Assembly: GCA_040902705.1 (NCBI GenBank) | Contig: JBBDWT010000099.1 | Coordinates: 1-28,988 of the forward strand | Length of the DNA: 28,988 bases | Direction of reading: 5' to 3' | From: DATBSK01 sp040902705 | GTDB lineage: Bacteria; Actinomycetota; Acidimicrobiia; IMCC26256; PALSA-555 | Part shown: positions 1 to 6,516 of the stretch, in pieces | How positions within the stretch are numbered: position 1 is the stretch's first letter | Layout: the number at the start of each line of letters is the position of its first letter | Notes under the pieces: model-generated | The model's input: the letters and a program-made list of their open reading frames with translations, nothing else | Databases searched by the model: none | What the model was told of the DNA's origin: nothing | Made by a program: the position numbers and the translations under genes

Positions 1-1
1 C

Positions 2-136
2 CCGACTGCTCCCGAGACCGCCCCGACGTCTCCGACCCCGCCCCCGGCGGCGACACCGAGCGTCCCTCCGAGCGAGCCGCCGGCCCCTCCGGCCGACCCG
101 GGTGATGGCGAGCCGCCCCCGGTCCCCCCGCCGTAG
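2..136 (+). CDS. C-terminal tail of a proline-rich protein (partial)
   Basis: An open frame enters from the left edge and ends at TAG 134-136. The 44 visible residues are almost entirely Pro, Ala, Thr, Ser, Glu and Asp, finishing with a run of prolines. This composition is typical of disordered C-terminal tails of secreted or membrane-anchored actinobacterial proteins, but the domain that would identify the protein lies outside the window. The next gene begins 46 bases later with its own -10 box, so the two are probably separate transcription units. It could also be a spurious GC-rich frame; the strong low-complexity bias is the only support. Confidence 0.5.
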   Translation, partial: PTAPETAPTSPTPPPAATPSVPPSEPPAPPADPGDGEPPPVPPP

Positions 137-168
137 CCCGGACCCGGGGCATGCGACGACAGCGTCGT

Positions 169-174
169 TAGGCT
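169..174 (+). promoter_or_regulatory. -10 box (TAGGCT) for the acyl-CoA dehydrogenase gene
   Basis: TAGGCT fits the TANNNT -10 pattern and ends 8 bases before the ATG at 183. That places the expected transcription start at or next to the start codon, so a leaderless mRNA is likely. No clear -35 box is visible. Confidence 0.5.
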
Positions 175-182
175 CGCTCGCC

Positions 183-1808
183 ATGACCGACGTGCTCGAA
201 GCCGCTGGTGCCGCCGTCGCCGACGCCACGGCGGTCGTCGGGGCGGCGTGTCGCCACCTCGCGCATGCATCCGCCGACGGCGGGCGGGTCTCCGTCGCGA
301 AGCTCGACGAGCACCAGGTGCTGGCCTACGACCTCGCTCACGCCGCGAGCGCGGTCGAGGGATGCCGGGTCATGCTCGACTACGCGCAGCACGGCGAGTA
401 CGAGTCGATGCTGGCGCGTGCGTTCATCGCGGACGCCATCGCCGACCTCGTCTCAAAGCTCATCGCACGCGAGTCGGTCTGGGGCGTCGAAGCCGCGGAG
501 CTCTCGGGTTCGCTCTCGTTCGTCGAGACGCACCGGACGCCCGCGTTCCTCCAGGGGATCGCCGCGCGCCTTCCTCGCGAGAGCACGGGCCCCGCGCACC
601 TCGGTGACGAGTTCGACCTCGTGCGCGAGACGTTCCACCGGTTCGCGAGCGACAAGATCCGTCCGGTCGCCGAGCACGTGCACCGCACGAACGCGGACAT
701 CCCCGAGGAGATCATCTCGGGCCTCGCCGAGATCGGCGGGTTCGGCCTCTCGGTGCCCGAGGAGTACGACGGCTTCGCGGTCGGTGGCGAGTCCGACTAC
801 CTGGGCATGGTCGTCGCGACCGAGGAGCTGTCGTGGGGGTCTCTGGGTGTGGGGGGCTCGCTGATCACGCGTCCCGAGATCCTCACGCGCGCGATCGTGA
901 AGGGCGGCACCGAAGAGCAGAAGCGGCGCTGGCTCCCGAGCATCGCGGCCGGCGAGCTCATGGTCGGCGTCATGGTGACCGAGCCCGACTTCGGCTCCGA
1001 CGTCGCCGGGTTGAAGACGACTGCGACGCCCGTCGACAGCGGCTACTCGATCAACGGCGTGAAGACCTGGGCGACGTTCGCCGGTCGCGCCAACGCGATC
1101 ATGCTGCTCGCGCGCACCGACCCCGACCGCAGCTCGGGGCACCGCGGCTTGTCGATCTTCGTCGTCGACAAGGAGCCGGCACCGGGGCACTCGTTCTCGT
1201 TCACGCAGGACGGTGGCGGCGCGATCGAAGGGCGCGCGATCGACACGATCGGGTACCGCGGCATGCACTCCTACGAGGTGTCGTTCTCCGACTGGTTCGT
1301 CCCGGCCGAGAACCTCGTCGGCGAGGAGTCGGGGCTCGGCAAGGGCTTCTACCTCCAGATGGAGGGCTTCGAGAACGGCCGGCTGCAGACCGCGGCCCGC
1401 GCCGTCGGCGTCATGCAGGCCGCGTTCGAGGCCGGGCTCTCGTACGCACAGGAGCGGAGCGTGTTCGGACAGCCGGTGTTCGACTACCAGCTCTCCCAGG
1501 TGAAGCTCGCGCGCATGGCGGTGCTGATCCAGGCCGGACGTCAGTTCTCGTACGAGGTCGCCCGGCGCATGGGTCGCGGCGAGGGCACGCTCGACGCGTC
1601 GATGGTCAAGGCGTATGTGTGCCGCGCAGCGGAGTGGGTGTCGCGCGAGGCGATGCAGCTCCACGGGGGCATGGGCTACGCCGAGGAGTACGCCGTGTCG
1701 CGCTACTTCGTCGACGCGAGGGTGCTGTCGATCTTCGAAGGAGCCGACGAGACGCTCTGCCTGCGCGTGATCGCGCGCCGCCTCGCCGAGCAGGCCCTCG
1801 ACTCCTAG
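183..1808 (+). CDS. mcd: Acyl-CoA dehydrogenase, probable (2S)-methylsuccinyl-CoA dehydrogenase
   Basis: A 541-residue FAD-dependent acyl-CoA dehydrogenase, about 150 residues longer than short-chain family members because of an N-terminal helical extension (residues 1 to about 135). That extension, with its SVAKLDEHQ segment, is characteristic of (2S)-methylsuccinyl-CoA dehydrogenase, which oxidises methylsuccinyl-CoA to mesaconyl-CoA in the ethylmalonyl-CoA pathway. The core shows TEPDFGSDVAGLKTTA (flavin/substrate region), an LHGGMGYAEEY segment and a C-terminal FEGADE in which Glu519 is the expected catalytic base. The ATG at 183 is preferred over in-frame ATGs at 102/105, because it follows a -10 box and the upstream residues are low complexity. 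A malyl-CoA lyase homologue 1.3 kb away supports the pathway assignment. A generic acyl-CoA dehydrogenase remains possible. Confidence 0.72.
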   Translation: MTDVLEAAGAAVADATAVVGAACRHLAHASADGGRVSVAKLDEHQVLAYDLAHAASAVEGCRVMLDYAQHGEYESMLARAFIADAIADLVSKLIARESVWGVEAAELSGSLSFVETHRTPAFLQGIAARLPRESTGPAHLGDEFDLVRETFHRFASDKIRPVAEHVHRTNADIPEEIISGLAEIGGFGLSVPEEYDGFAVGGESDYLGMVVATEELSWGSLGVGGSLITRPEILTRAIVKGGTEEQKRRWLPSIAAGELMVGVMVTEPDFGSDVAGLKTTATPVDSGYSINGVKTWATFAGRANAIMLLARTDPDRSSGHRGLSIFVVDKEPAPGHSFSFTQDGGGAIEGRAIDTIGYRGMHSYEVSFSDWFVPAENLVGEESGLGKGFYLQMEGFENGRLQTAARAVGVMQAAFEAGLSYAQERSVFGQPVFDYQLSQVKLARMAVLIQAGRQFSYEVARRMGRGEGTLDASMVKAYVCRAAEWVSREAMQLHGGMGYAEEYAVSRYFVDARVLSIFEGADETLCLRVIARRLAEQALDS

Positions 1809-1814
1809 ACCCGG

Positions 1815-1857
1815 GGTTGCATCGCGCACCCGCGTCTACGACGTGAGCGACGCAACC
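1815..1857. repeat. Hairpin repeat, copy A, between convergent genes (likely bidirectional terminator)
   Basis: Two 15-base arms (1815-1829 and 1843-1857) are complementary except for two positions, around a 13-base loop. It lies between the stop codons of two convergent genes and ends in GACGCAACC. Its loop carries CCGC then ACGAC, features shared with the hairpins at 4929-4966 and 8841-8877. There is no T-tract. Confidence 0.65.
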
Positions 1858-1867
1858 AGGACGGACG

Positions 1868-2356
1868 TCAGGCGTTGCCGCCGAGCTCGCGGAGCTCGTC
1901 CTTCGCTTCGTGGACGTGGTCGAGGCGGCTGTTGATGCGCGCGATCGAGTCGTCGACGCTGTCGACGAGGGGGCTCGCGGACTCGATCGCCAGACGACCG
2001 ATGCGCTCGCCCGTGCGCTCCATGTCGCCGATCCGGTAGCGCAGCCCGAGGAGGGTCTTGTGGCGCTCCCGGAACGGCAGGCGCGACGCGAGCACGAGCT
2101 GGTCGTCGAGCGCCCGGGCCGTGGCCGCGAGATCGTCGATCATCCCCTCGTAGGTCTCGCACGCGACACCCCGCTGACGGGCGTCACCCACGGCGCGACG
2201 CGTGCGATCGAGCGAGCGGTGCATGCGACGGTGCAGGTCGGCGGCGACGCTCTGGGACGTCTGCCACGACATCGGCACACCCGGGCGGCGCCGTGACCAG
2301 CGCCAGCTGAGACCCACGACCGTCACCCCCAACGCGGCGCACAGGGCGAGCTCCAC
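1868..2356 (-). CDS. Hypothetical membrane-anchored helical protein
   Basis: A 162-residue protein of unknown family. An N-terminal hydrophobic segment (about residues 3-18) followed by WRWSRRRPG suggests a single membrane anchor with a basic cytoplasmic flank. The remainder is highly charged and predicted helical, with many Arg, Asp and Glu residues and no cysteine-rich or catalytic motif that I can recognise. A possible coiled-coil role is inference. The GTG start at 2356 is chosen because a TACCCT box sits 7 bases upstream and because later starts would lose the hydrophobic segment. It is divergent from the DedA-like gene and convergent with the acyl-CoA dehydrogenase gene. Confidence 0.65.
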   Translation of the reverse strand: MELALCAALGVTVVGLSWRWSRRRPGVPMSWQTSQSVAADLHRRMHRSLDRTRRAVGDARQRGVACETYEGMIDDLAATARALDDQLVLASRLPFRERHKTLLGLRYRIGDMERTGERIGRLAIESASPLVDSVDDSIARINSRLDHVHEAKDELRELGGNA

Positions 2357-2363
2357 GGATCCA

Positions 2364-2369
2364 AGGGTA
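2364..2369 (-). promoter_or_regulatory. -10 box (TACCCT) for the hypothetical membrane protein gene
   Basis: On the minus strand TACCCT is separated by 7 bases from the GTG at 2356, predicting a leaderless transcript. Confidence 0.45.
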
Positions 2370-2404
2370 GGCCGTCGGGGCGAGCCCGTCTCCGCGACAT
2401 CTCG

Positions 2405-2410
2405 TAGCGT
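2405..2410 (+). promoter_or_regulatory. -10 box (TAGCGT) for the DedA-like gene
   Basis: TAGCGT ends 6 bases before the ATG at 2417, consistent with leaderless transcription. It is back-to-back with the minus-strand -10 box at 2364-2369. Confidence 0.45.
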
Positions 2411-2416
2411 CGGCGG

Positions 2417-3085
2417 ATGGAGATGGAGTCGCGCACCGATCGCCGACGGCTCACGCTCCTGGTCGTCCCGATCGTCATCGTGGCGATCGCCTCGCAGATC
2501 GGTGACGCCCTGTCGCCGACGCTGGTCGCCGAGGAGCCGCTGCTCCTCGAGACGCTCGTCCCCCGCAACCGCGTCCTGGTCCTGGTCGCACCCCAGGTCG
2601 ACTTCTGGCCGTTCTTCCTCGTCGGGATGGTGCGCTTGACGCTGACCGATCCGCTCTTCTACTTGTTCGGCCGTTGGTACGGCGACGCGGCCATCGAGTG
2701 GACCGAGCGCCGCATGCGGGCGCCGGGCTCGGTGCGCACGCTCGAACGTTGGTTCCGGCGAGCCGCGTACCCGATCGTCGCGATCGCGCCGAACAACGTC
2801 GTCTGCGTGCTGGCCGGAGCGAGCGGCATGTCGGTGCTCGGGTTCATGGTCGCCAACCTCGGCGGCACCGCCATGCGGATGGTGCTCATCTTCTGGTTGG
2901 GCGATGTGTTCTCGGAGCCACTGCTCGACGTCGTCGAGTTCATCGGCCGCTACCGCTGGTACCTCACGGCGGCGACGATCGTCATCGTGGTGGTCTCGGT
3001 GTGGCGGGCCCGCGACAAGGGCACCTCGCAGATCGAGACCGTCGACGAGGTCGCCGACGAGCTGGGCGAGCTCGAGGACCGCTGA
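2417..3085 (+). CDS. DedA/VTT-domain (SNARE-associated) membrane protein
   Basis: A 222-residue integral membrane protein. The first hydrophobic segment spans about residues 12-27. A re-entrant-type region follows (FWPFFLVGMVRLTLTDPLFYLFGRW in outline), with the F/Y-x-x-G-R-W-x-G-D motif typical of DedA-like proteins. A central segment with PNNVVCVLAGASGM corresponds to the family's conserved proline/glycine loop, and there is a C-terminal membrane helix near 180-197 before an acidic tail. DedA proteins are linked to lipid scrambling and envelope homeostasis; the substrate here is unknown. ATG at 2417 or 2423 is possible; 2417 is favoured by the -10 spacing. The stop lies 2 bases from the stop of the convergent lyase gene, leaving no room for a terminator. 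Confidence 0.75.
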   Translation: MEMESRTDRRRLTLLVVPIVIVAIASQIGDALSPTLVAEEPLLLETLVPRNRVLVLVAPQVDFWPFFLVGMVRLTLTDPLFYLFGRWYGDAAIEWTERRMRAPGSVRTLERWFRRAAYPIVAIAPNNVVCVLAGASGMSVLGFMVANLGGTAMRMVLIFWLGDVFSEPLLDVVEFIGRYRWYLTAATIVIVVVSVWRARDKGTSQIETVDEVADELGELEDR

Positions 3086-3087
3086 GC

Positions 3088-4035
3088 TCAGCTCGACGAG
3101 CGCGACATCCCGGCGCGCTCGCCACGCGTGACGAACTTCGTCGCCATCTTGCGGCTCGCCTCGTCGATCATCTCGTCGCCGAACATGACCGCGCCACGGC
3201 GTTCGCCCTCACCGCCCTCGGTCGTCGCCTTCTCGTACGCATCGAGGATGTCGAAGGCCTTGTCGTACTGCTCCTGCGTCGGGGTGAACACCTCGTTGAT
3301 GACCGTCACCTGGTCGGGATGCAGCGCCCACTTGCCGTCGTACCCGAGGATGCGCGTGCGCATCGAGTAGTCGCGCAGCGCGTCGAGCTCACGGATCTTG
3401 AGGAAGGGCCCGTCGATCACCTGGAGGCCGTACGCGCGCCCGGCCATGAGGATCTTCGAGAAGACATAGTGGAAGTGGTCACCGGGGTACTCGGGGATCT
3501 GCACCCCACCGGTCAGCACCGGCATCTCCGTCGACGCGGCGAAGTCGGCCGGGCCGAAGATGATCGTCTCGAGGCGTGGTGACGCCGCGCAGATCTCCTC
3601 GACGTTGATCAGTCCGAGCGCGGTCTCGATCTGCGCCTCGATGCCGACCGTCGACTTCCGACCCGTCGCCTGCTCGATCTGCGTGAGGAGCAGGTCGAGC
3701 GCGTGCACCTCCGCGGCCGACTGCACCTTCGGCAGCATCAGCTCGTCGAGCCGCTCCGACGCGTGCTCGACCACGTGGATCACGTCGCGGTACGTCCACT
3801 CGGTGTCCCACGCGTTGATGCGCACGCAGAGGACGGTGTCGCCCCAGTCGTTGTCGTTGATCGCGGCGACGACGTTGTCGCGCGCCGCCTCCTTCTCGAG
3901 CGGCGCCACGGAGTCCTCGAGGTCGAGGAACACCATGTCGGCGCCGAGGCCCGGCGCCTTGCCGAGCATCTTCGGGCTCGAGCCGGGCACGGAGAGGCAC
4001 GAGCGGCGGGGCAGGGTGCGGCTGCGTTCGGACAT
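3088..4035 (-). CDS. mcl1: HpcH/HpaI-CitE family CoA-ester lyase, probable malyl-CoA/beta-methylmalyl-CoA lyase
   Basis: A 315-residue protein, the usual length for CitE-like lyases (about 320). Motifs in order: VPGSSPKM near residue 16 (CoA binding), LDLEDSVAP at 37-45, VRIN at 71-74, LPKV at 101-104, GIEAQIET at 131-138 with metal-binding Glu133, GPADFAAS at 161-168 with the metal-ligand Asp164, and KWALHPDQV towards the C-terminus. Malyl-CoA lyase cleaves beta-methylmalyl-CoA and malyl-CoA with Mg2+ in the ethylmalonyl-CoA pathway, and the mcd-like gene nearby supports that role. Malyl-CoA thioesterase or citramalyl-CoA lyase activity cannot be excluded. The ATG at 4035 is chosen because TACCGT lies 7 bases upstream; the longer frame upstream is antisense to the neighbouring gene. 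Confidence 0.75.
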   Translation of the reverse strand: MSERSRTLPRRSCLSVPGSSPKMLGKAPGLGADMVFLDLEDSVAPLEKEAARDNVVAAINDNDWGDTVLCVRINAWDTEWTYRDVIHVVEHASERLDELMLPKVQSAAEVHALDLLLTQIEQATGRKSTVGIEAQIETALGLINVEEICAASPRLETIIFGPADFAASTEMPVLTGGVQIPEYPGDHFHYVFSKILMAGRAYGLQVIDGPFLKIRELDALRDYSMRTRILGYDGKWALHPDQVTVINEVFTPTQEQYDKAFDILDAYEKATTEGGEGERRGAVMFGDEMIDEASRKMATKFVTRGERAGMSRSSS

Positions 4036-4042
4036 GCCCACC

Positions 4043-4048
4043 ACGGTA
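4043..4048 (-). promoter_or_regulatory. -10 box (TACCGT) for the malyl-CoA lyase-like gene
   Basis: The minus-strand TACCGT is 7 bases from the ATG at 4035, predicting a leaderless mRNA. It is divergent from the box at 4064-4069 in a 40-base intergenic gap. Confidence 0.5.
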
Positions 4049-4063
4049 CCGACCCGCCGCAGA

Positions 4064-4069
4064 TAGCCT
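4064..4069 (+). promoter_or_regulatory. -10 box (TAGCCT) for the MBL-fold hydrolase gene
   Basis: TAGCCT ends 6 bases before GTG 4076. The two divergent -10 boxes are only 15 bases apart. Confidence 0.5.
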
Positions 4070-4075
4070 CGATCC

Positions 4076-4912
4076 GTGGCCCCCGCCGCCGGCCCCCCGA
4101 CCACCTCGCTCACGGAGCTCGCCGACGGGATCTGGGTGTGGGTCCAGCCGGGCGGCGAGACCGGGGTGAGCAACGCCGGCGTGATCGCCGACGACGACGG
4201 CCTCACCGTCGTCGACACGCTCATGGTGCGGTCGCAGTGGGAGCCGTTCGCCGAGGCCGTCGCCGCACTCGATCGCCCGGTGAAGCGAGTGGTGCTCACG
4301 CACGCGCACGTCGACCACGTCGGTGGAACGACGCAGTTCCGCAACGCGGCCGTCTACGCGACCCCGGTGACCAGCGAGCTGCTCGACGGCCCCATGCCCA
4401 TCGACGCCTACAAGGCGTTCATGCCCGCGTTCGAGGGCGAGTTCGACGACCTCGCCGAGATCGGCACGCGTCCCGTCAGCCACCTCGTCGACGGCGCCGC
4501 GCAGCTCACCCCGCGTGCCGAGCTGCTCCCGGCGAGCGGGCACACGCCGGGCGACCTGATGGTGCTCGTCGACGACGCCGACGTGCTGTTCGCCGGCGAC
4601 CTGTGCTTCTTCGGCGTCACACCGCTCGCGTTCCAGGGCGACCCGGCCACATGGGCCGCGATGCTCGACGTGGTTGCCGAGCTCGGTGACGTGATCGTCC
4701 CCGGGCACGGGCCGGTCGGCGGCGAGACCGAGGTGCGCGAGCTGCAGGCCTACCTGCAGCACTGCGTCGAGGGCACGATCCCGCCCGGCCCGTGGGACGC
4801 GTGGCCCGAGCGCGCCCAGCGCGACCCCATCAACATCGAGCGTGCCGCTCTCCTGCGCGAGCATCGCGACGAGATCCCGCCGTCGATGGTGACGGCCCTC
4901 GGCTTCGACTGA
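4076..4912 (+). CDS. Metallo-beta-lactamase-fold hydrolase
   Basis: A 278-residue MBL-fold protein. The dinuclear metal site is complete: HAHVDH at residues 76-81, His156 in SGHTPGD, Asp175 in FAGDLCF, and His211 in VPGHGPV. This pattern fits the broad glyoxalase II/hydrolase group; the substrate (thioester, lactone or other) cannot be told from sequence. There is no signal peptide, so it is probably cytoplasmic. The GTG start follows the -10 box by 6 bases. It is divergently transcribed from the CoA-ester lyase gene, which makes a CoA-thioesterase role thinkable, but that is inference only. Confidence 0.8.
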   Translation: MAPAAGPPTTSLTELADGIWVWVQPGGETGVSNAGVIADDDGLTVVDTLMVRSQWEPFAEAVAALDRPVKRVVLTHAHVDHVGGTTQFRNAAVYATPVTSELLDGPMPIDAYKAFMPAFEGEFDDLAEIGTRPVSHLVDGAAQLTPRAELLPASGHTPGDLMVLVDDADVLFAGDLCFFGVTPLAFQGDPATWAAMLDVVAELGDVIVPGHGPVGGETEVRELQAYLQHCVEGTIPPGPWDAWPERAQRDPINIERAALLREHRDEIPPSMVTALGFD

Positions 4913-4928
4913 CCGCCCCCGCCATGCC

Positions 4929-4966
4929 TGCGTCTCTGAACCCGCCCCACGACGGTCAGGGACGCA
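4929..4966. repeat. Hairpin repeat, copy B, between convergent genes (likely bidirectional terminator)
   Basis: Arms 4929-4939 and 4956-4966 pair over 11 bases with one G-T. The outer stem is TGCGTC/GACGCA and the loop contains CCCGC, then ACGACGG. It fills the gap between the stop codons of two convergent genes (4912 and 4967). Confidence 0.65.
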
Positions 4967-5668
4967 TCAAGAGGTGAGGGTGGCGCGGAAGAAGTCGGTG
5001 GTGCGCTGCCACGCGGTGTCGGTGTGCTCGGCGTGGTGGACCTCGGGACGGTGGTGGTTCGAGAACGCGTGCTCGGTGCCCGGGTAGATGAAGAACTCGC
5101 AGTCGACACCGAGCCCGCGCAGCTCGTCCTCGAGCTTCTTGACCGCCTCGGGGCTGGCGGAGTCGTCGAGCTCCGCGTAGTGGCCCTGCACCTTTGCCTG
5201 GAGCAACGAGTAGTCGGGCTGCGCGGCCGGCCACGGGAGCACCCCGTAGTACGGGACCACCGCGCCCACGAGCGCCGGGCGCAACGTCGCGAGCCAGAGC
5301 GCGAGGCCGCCCCCCATGCAGTACCCGGTCACACCGACGGTCGACGACGTGACGGCCTCGTGCCCGGCAAGGAAGTCGACCGCGCCGACCATGTCCTTGG
5401 CGGCCTGCTCGATGTTGAGCTGGAGCATCAGCTTCATCGCCTCGTCGGGCTCGGCGGTCACGACACCCCGGTAGACGTCGGGCGCGAGGGCGACGAATCC
5501 CGAGTCGGCGTACCGGTCGCAGACCTCCTTGATCTGGTCGTTGAGGCCCCACCACTCCTGGAGGACGACGACCCCGGGACCCTCCCCGGCGGCCGGCACC
5601 GACAGGTAGCCCGAGCCCTTCGTCCCGTTGCTCGGGAACTCGACCAGAGTGCCGGTCAGATCGGCCAT
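4967..5668 (-). CDS. Dienelactone hydrolase family protein
   Basis: A 233-residue alpha/beta hydrolase, matching the length of dienelactone hydrolases. The nucleophile elbow is GYCMGG with Cys117. Glu37 in LQEWWG corresponds to the glutamate that interacts with the cysteine in the family. Asp168 or Asp169 and His200 (GTEHAF) complete the triad. Characterised relatives hydrolyse dienelactone in chlorocatechol breakdown, but most genomic homologues have unknown ester or lactone substrates. The ATG at 5668 is supported by GGGGAG about 6 bases upstream; the longer in-frame ATG at 5707 lacks this. No catechol pathway genes are visible nearby. Confidence 0.82.
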   Translation of the reverse strand: MADLTGTLVEFPSNGTKGSGYLSVPAAGEGPGVVVLQEWWGLNDQIKEVCDRYADSGFVALAPDVYRGVVTAEPDEAMKLMLQLNIEQAAKDMVGAVDFLAGHEAVTSSTVGVTGYCMGGGLALWLATLRPALVGAVVPYYGVLPWPAAQPDYSLLQAKVQGHYAELDDSASPEAVKKLEDELRGLGVDCEFFIYPGTEHAFSNHHRPEVHHAEHTDTAWQRTTDFFRATLTS

Positions 5669-5739
5669 CGCGCGTCTCCCCGTGTCGTGCGGCGTGCGTC
5701 CCGGCACGCCAGGGTCACCGGGCCGCGAACCCTACGCGC

Positions 5740-5745
5740 TACCGT
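5740..5745 (+). promoter_or_regulatory. -10 box (TACCGT) for the thioredoxin-fold-like gene
   Basis: TACCGT ends 8 bases before GTG 5754, consistent with the leaderless pattern seen elsewhere in the window. Confidence 0.45.
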
Positions 5746-5753
5746 CCTGCGCC

Positions 5754-6242
5754 GTGGCCAAGAACCCAGATCCCTCGCTCACGCTGACGACCAGCCGGGG
5801 CGTCGCCCGCACGGTCGACGACTGGACGACGATGTTCCAGCTCTGCCTGGTCGTGCTGCCCGCGCGATCCGAGGCGAGCGCGTTCATCCCCGTCGCGCAG
5901 CGCATCTTCGCGACGTTCGGCGACTCCGACGCGACCTGCGCGTACCTCGTGACCGGCGAGGCCGAGGTCGCGCGACGCATCCTCGGCAAGGTGGAAGCGG
6001 AGGAGATGACGTTCGTGGATCCCGACGGCGCGCTCGTCGCGAGCCTCGGCATCCAACGACTCCCGGCGCTCGTGCAGATCCGCCAGGACACGTCGGTCGG
6101 CGCGACCGCCGAAGGCTGGAACGCGCGCGACTGGCAACGGGCGGTGCGGGAGATCGCCAAGGCGATGGCGTGGACGGTGCCCGAGGTCAGCGGTGCGGGC
6201 GACCCGCCGCGGGGTCTCGACTGGCCCGTCGCCACCGTCTGA
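5754..6242 (+). CDS. Hypothetical protein with thioredoxin-fold-like features, no CxxC
   Basis: A 162-residue cytoplasmic protein. A hydrophobic strand (about residues 28-36, QLCLVVLPA), an alternating helix/strand pattern, and RLPALVQI near residue 104, which resembles the cis-proline strand of thioredoxin folds, suggest a thioredoxin-like scaffold. The usual CxxC is absent; only isolated cysteines at 31 and 62 remain, so classic disulfide exchange is not expected. The name is fold inference, not a family match. The GTG start at 5754 is placed by the -10 spacing; in-frame upstream sequence overlaps the divergent dienelactone hydrolase gene. Confidence 0.6.
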   Translation: MAKNPDPSLTLTTSRGVARTVDDWTTMFQLCLVVLPARSEASAFIPVAQRIFATFGDSDATCAYLVTGEAEVARRILGKVEAEEMTFVDPDGALVASLGIQRLPALVQIRQDTSVGATAEGWNARDWQRAVREIAKAMAWTVPEVSGAGDPPRGLDWPVATV

Positions 6243-6311
6243 GCGCCGCCAAAGGGCGCCTGACCTGCGGCGACGCGCCATGAGTGGCATCGCCCGCGGA
6301 GCTTGTTTAGG

Positions 6312-6376
6312 GTCCCGGAAACGCCCGTCCGCCGGTTCTCCGGCGTCCGGGCCGCTTTCGTAGAAGGGCCTGGGAC
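6312..6376 (+). other. Structured intergenic region between 6242 and 6517
   Basis: The 274-base gap upstream of the first NlpC/P60 gene has nested complementarity: GTCCC 6312-6316 with GGGAC 6372-6376, GCCCG 6323-6327 with CGGGC 6348-6352, and GCCGG 6331-6335 with CCGGC 6340-6344. Short inverted repeats also follow the upstream stop (6243-6272). It may be a terminator for the upstream gene or a structured regulatory region. It lies upstream of the likely -10 box at 6436, so it would not be in the mRNA from that promoter. I recognise no known riboswitch here. Confidence 0.3.
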
Positions 6377-6435
6377 ACCATCACCGTGCACGCACCCCGA
6401 GACGGCAATGCTGGCATCGCCCCGAGCCCGTCCTC

Positions 6436-6441
6436 TACCCT
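6436..6441 (+). promoter_or_regulatory. Candidate -10 box (TACCCT) for the first NlpC/P60 gene
   Basis: TACCCT lies within tcctcTACCCTgaca, closely resembling the context tcctcTAGCCTgga of the second NlpC/P60 promoter at 7670. The start codon is 75 bases downstream, so this mRNA would have a leader of about 68 bases. The -35 region is weak. Confidence 0.4.
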
Positions 6442-6516
6442 GACATCGGTCCCCGGATCCGTCGTTGGGGCTGAACGACGCCCGAAGACACCCACTCTGG
6501 AGCTGATCCTGAGCGT

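Noticed and set aside
102..182. Upstream start for the acyl-CoA dehydrogenase at 102
   Set aside because: The extra 27 residues are Arg/Pro/Ser-rich, overlap the preceding gene's tail, and lie upstream of the -10 box at 169-174.
453..1829. Minus-strand frame covering the acyl-CoA dehydrogenase gene
   Set aside because: Antisense shadow; composition is His/Arg/Asp/Leu-rich without recognisable domains.
6243..6516. ydaO-type cyclic di-AMP riboswitch upstream of the NlpC/P60 gene
   Set aside because: The conserved sequence blocks of that riboswitch could not be found; only generic nested stems are present.
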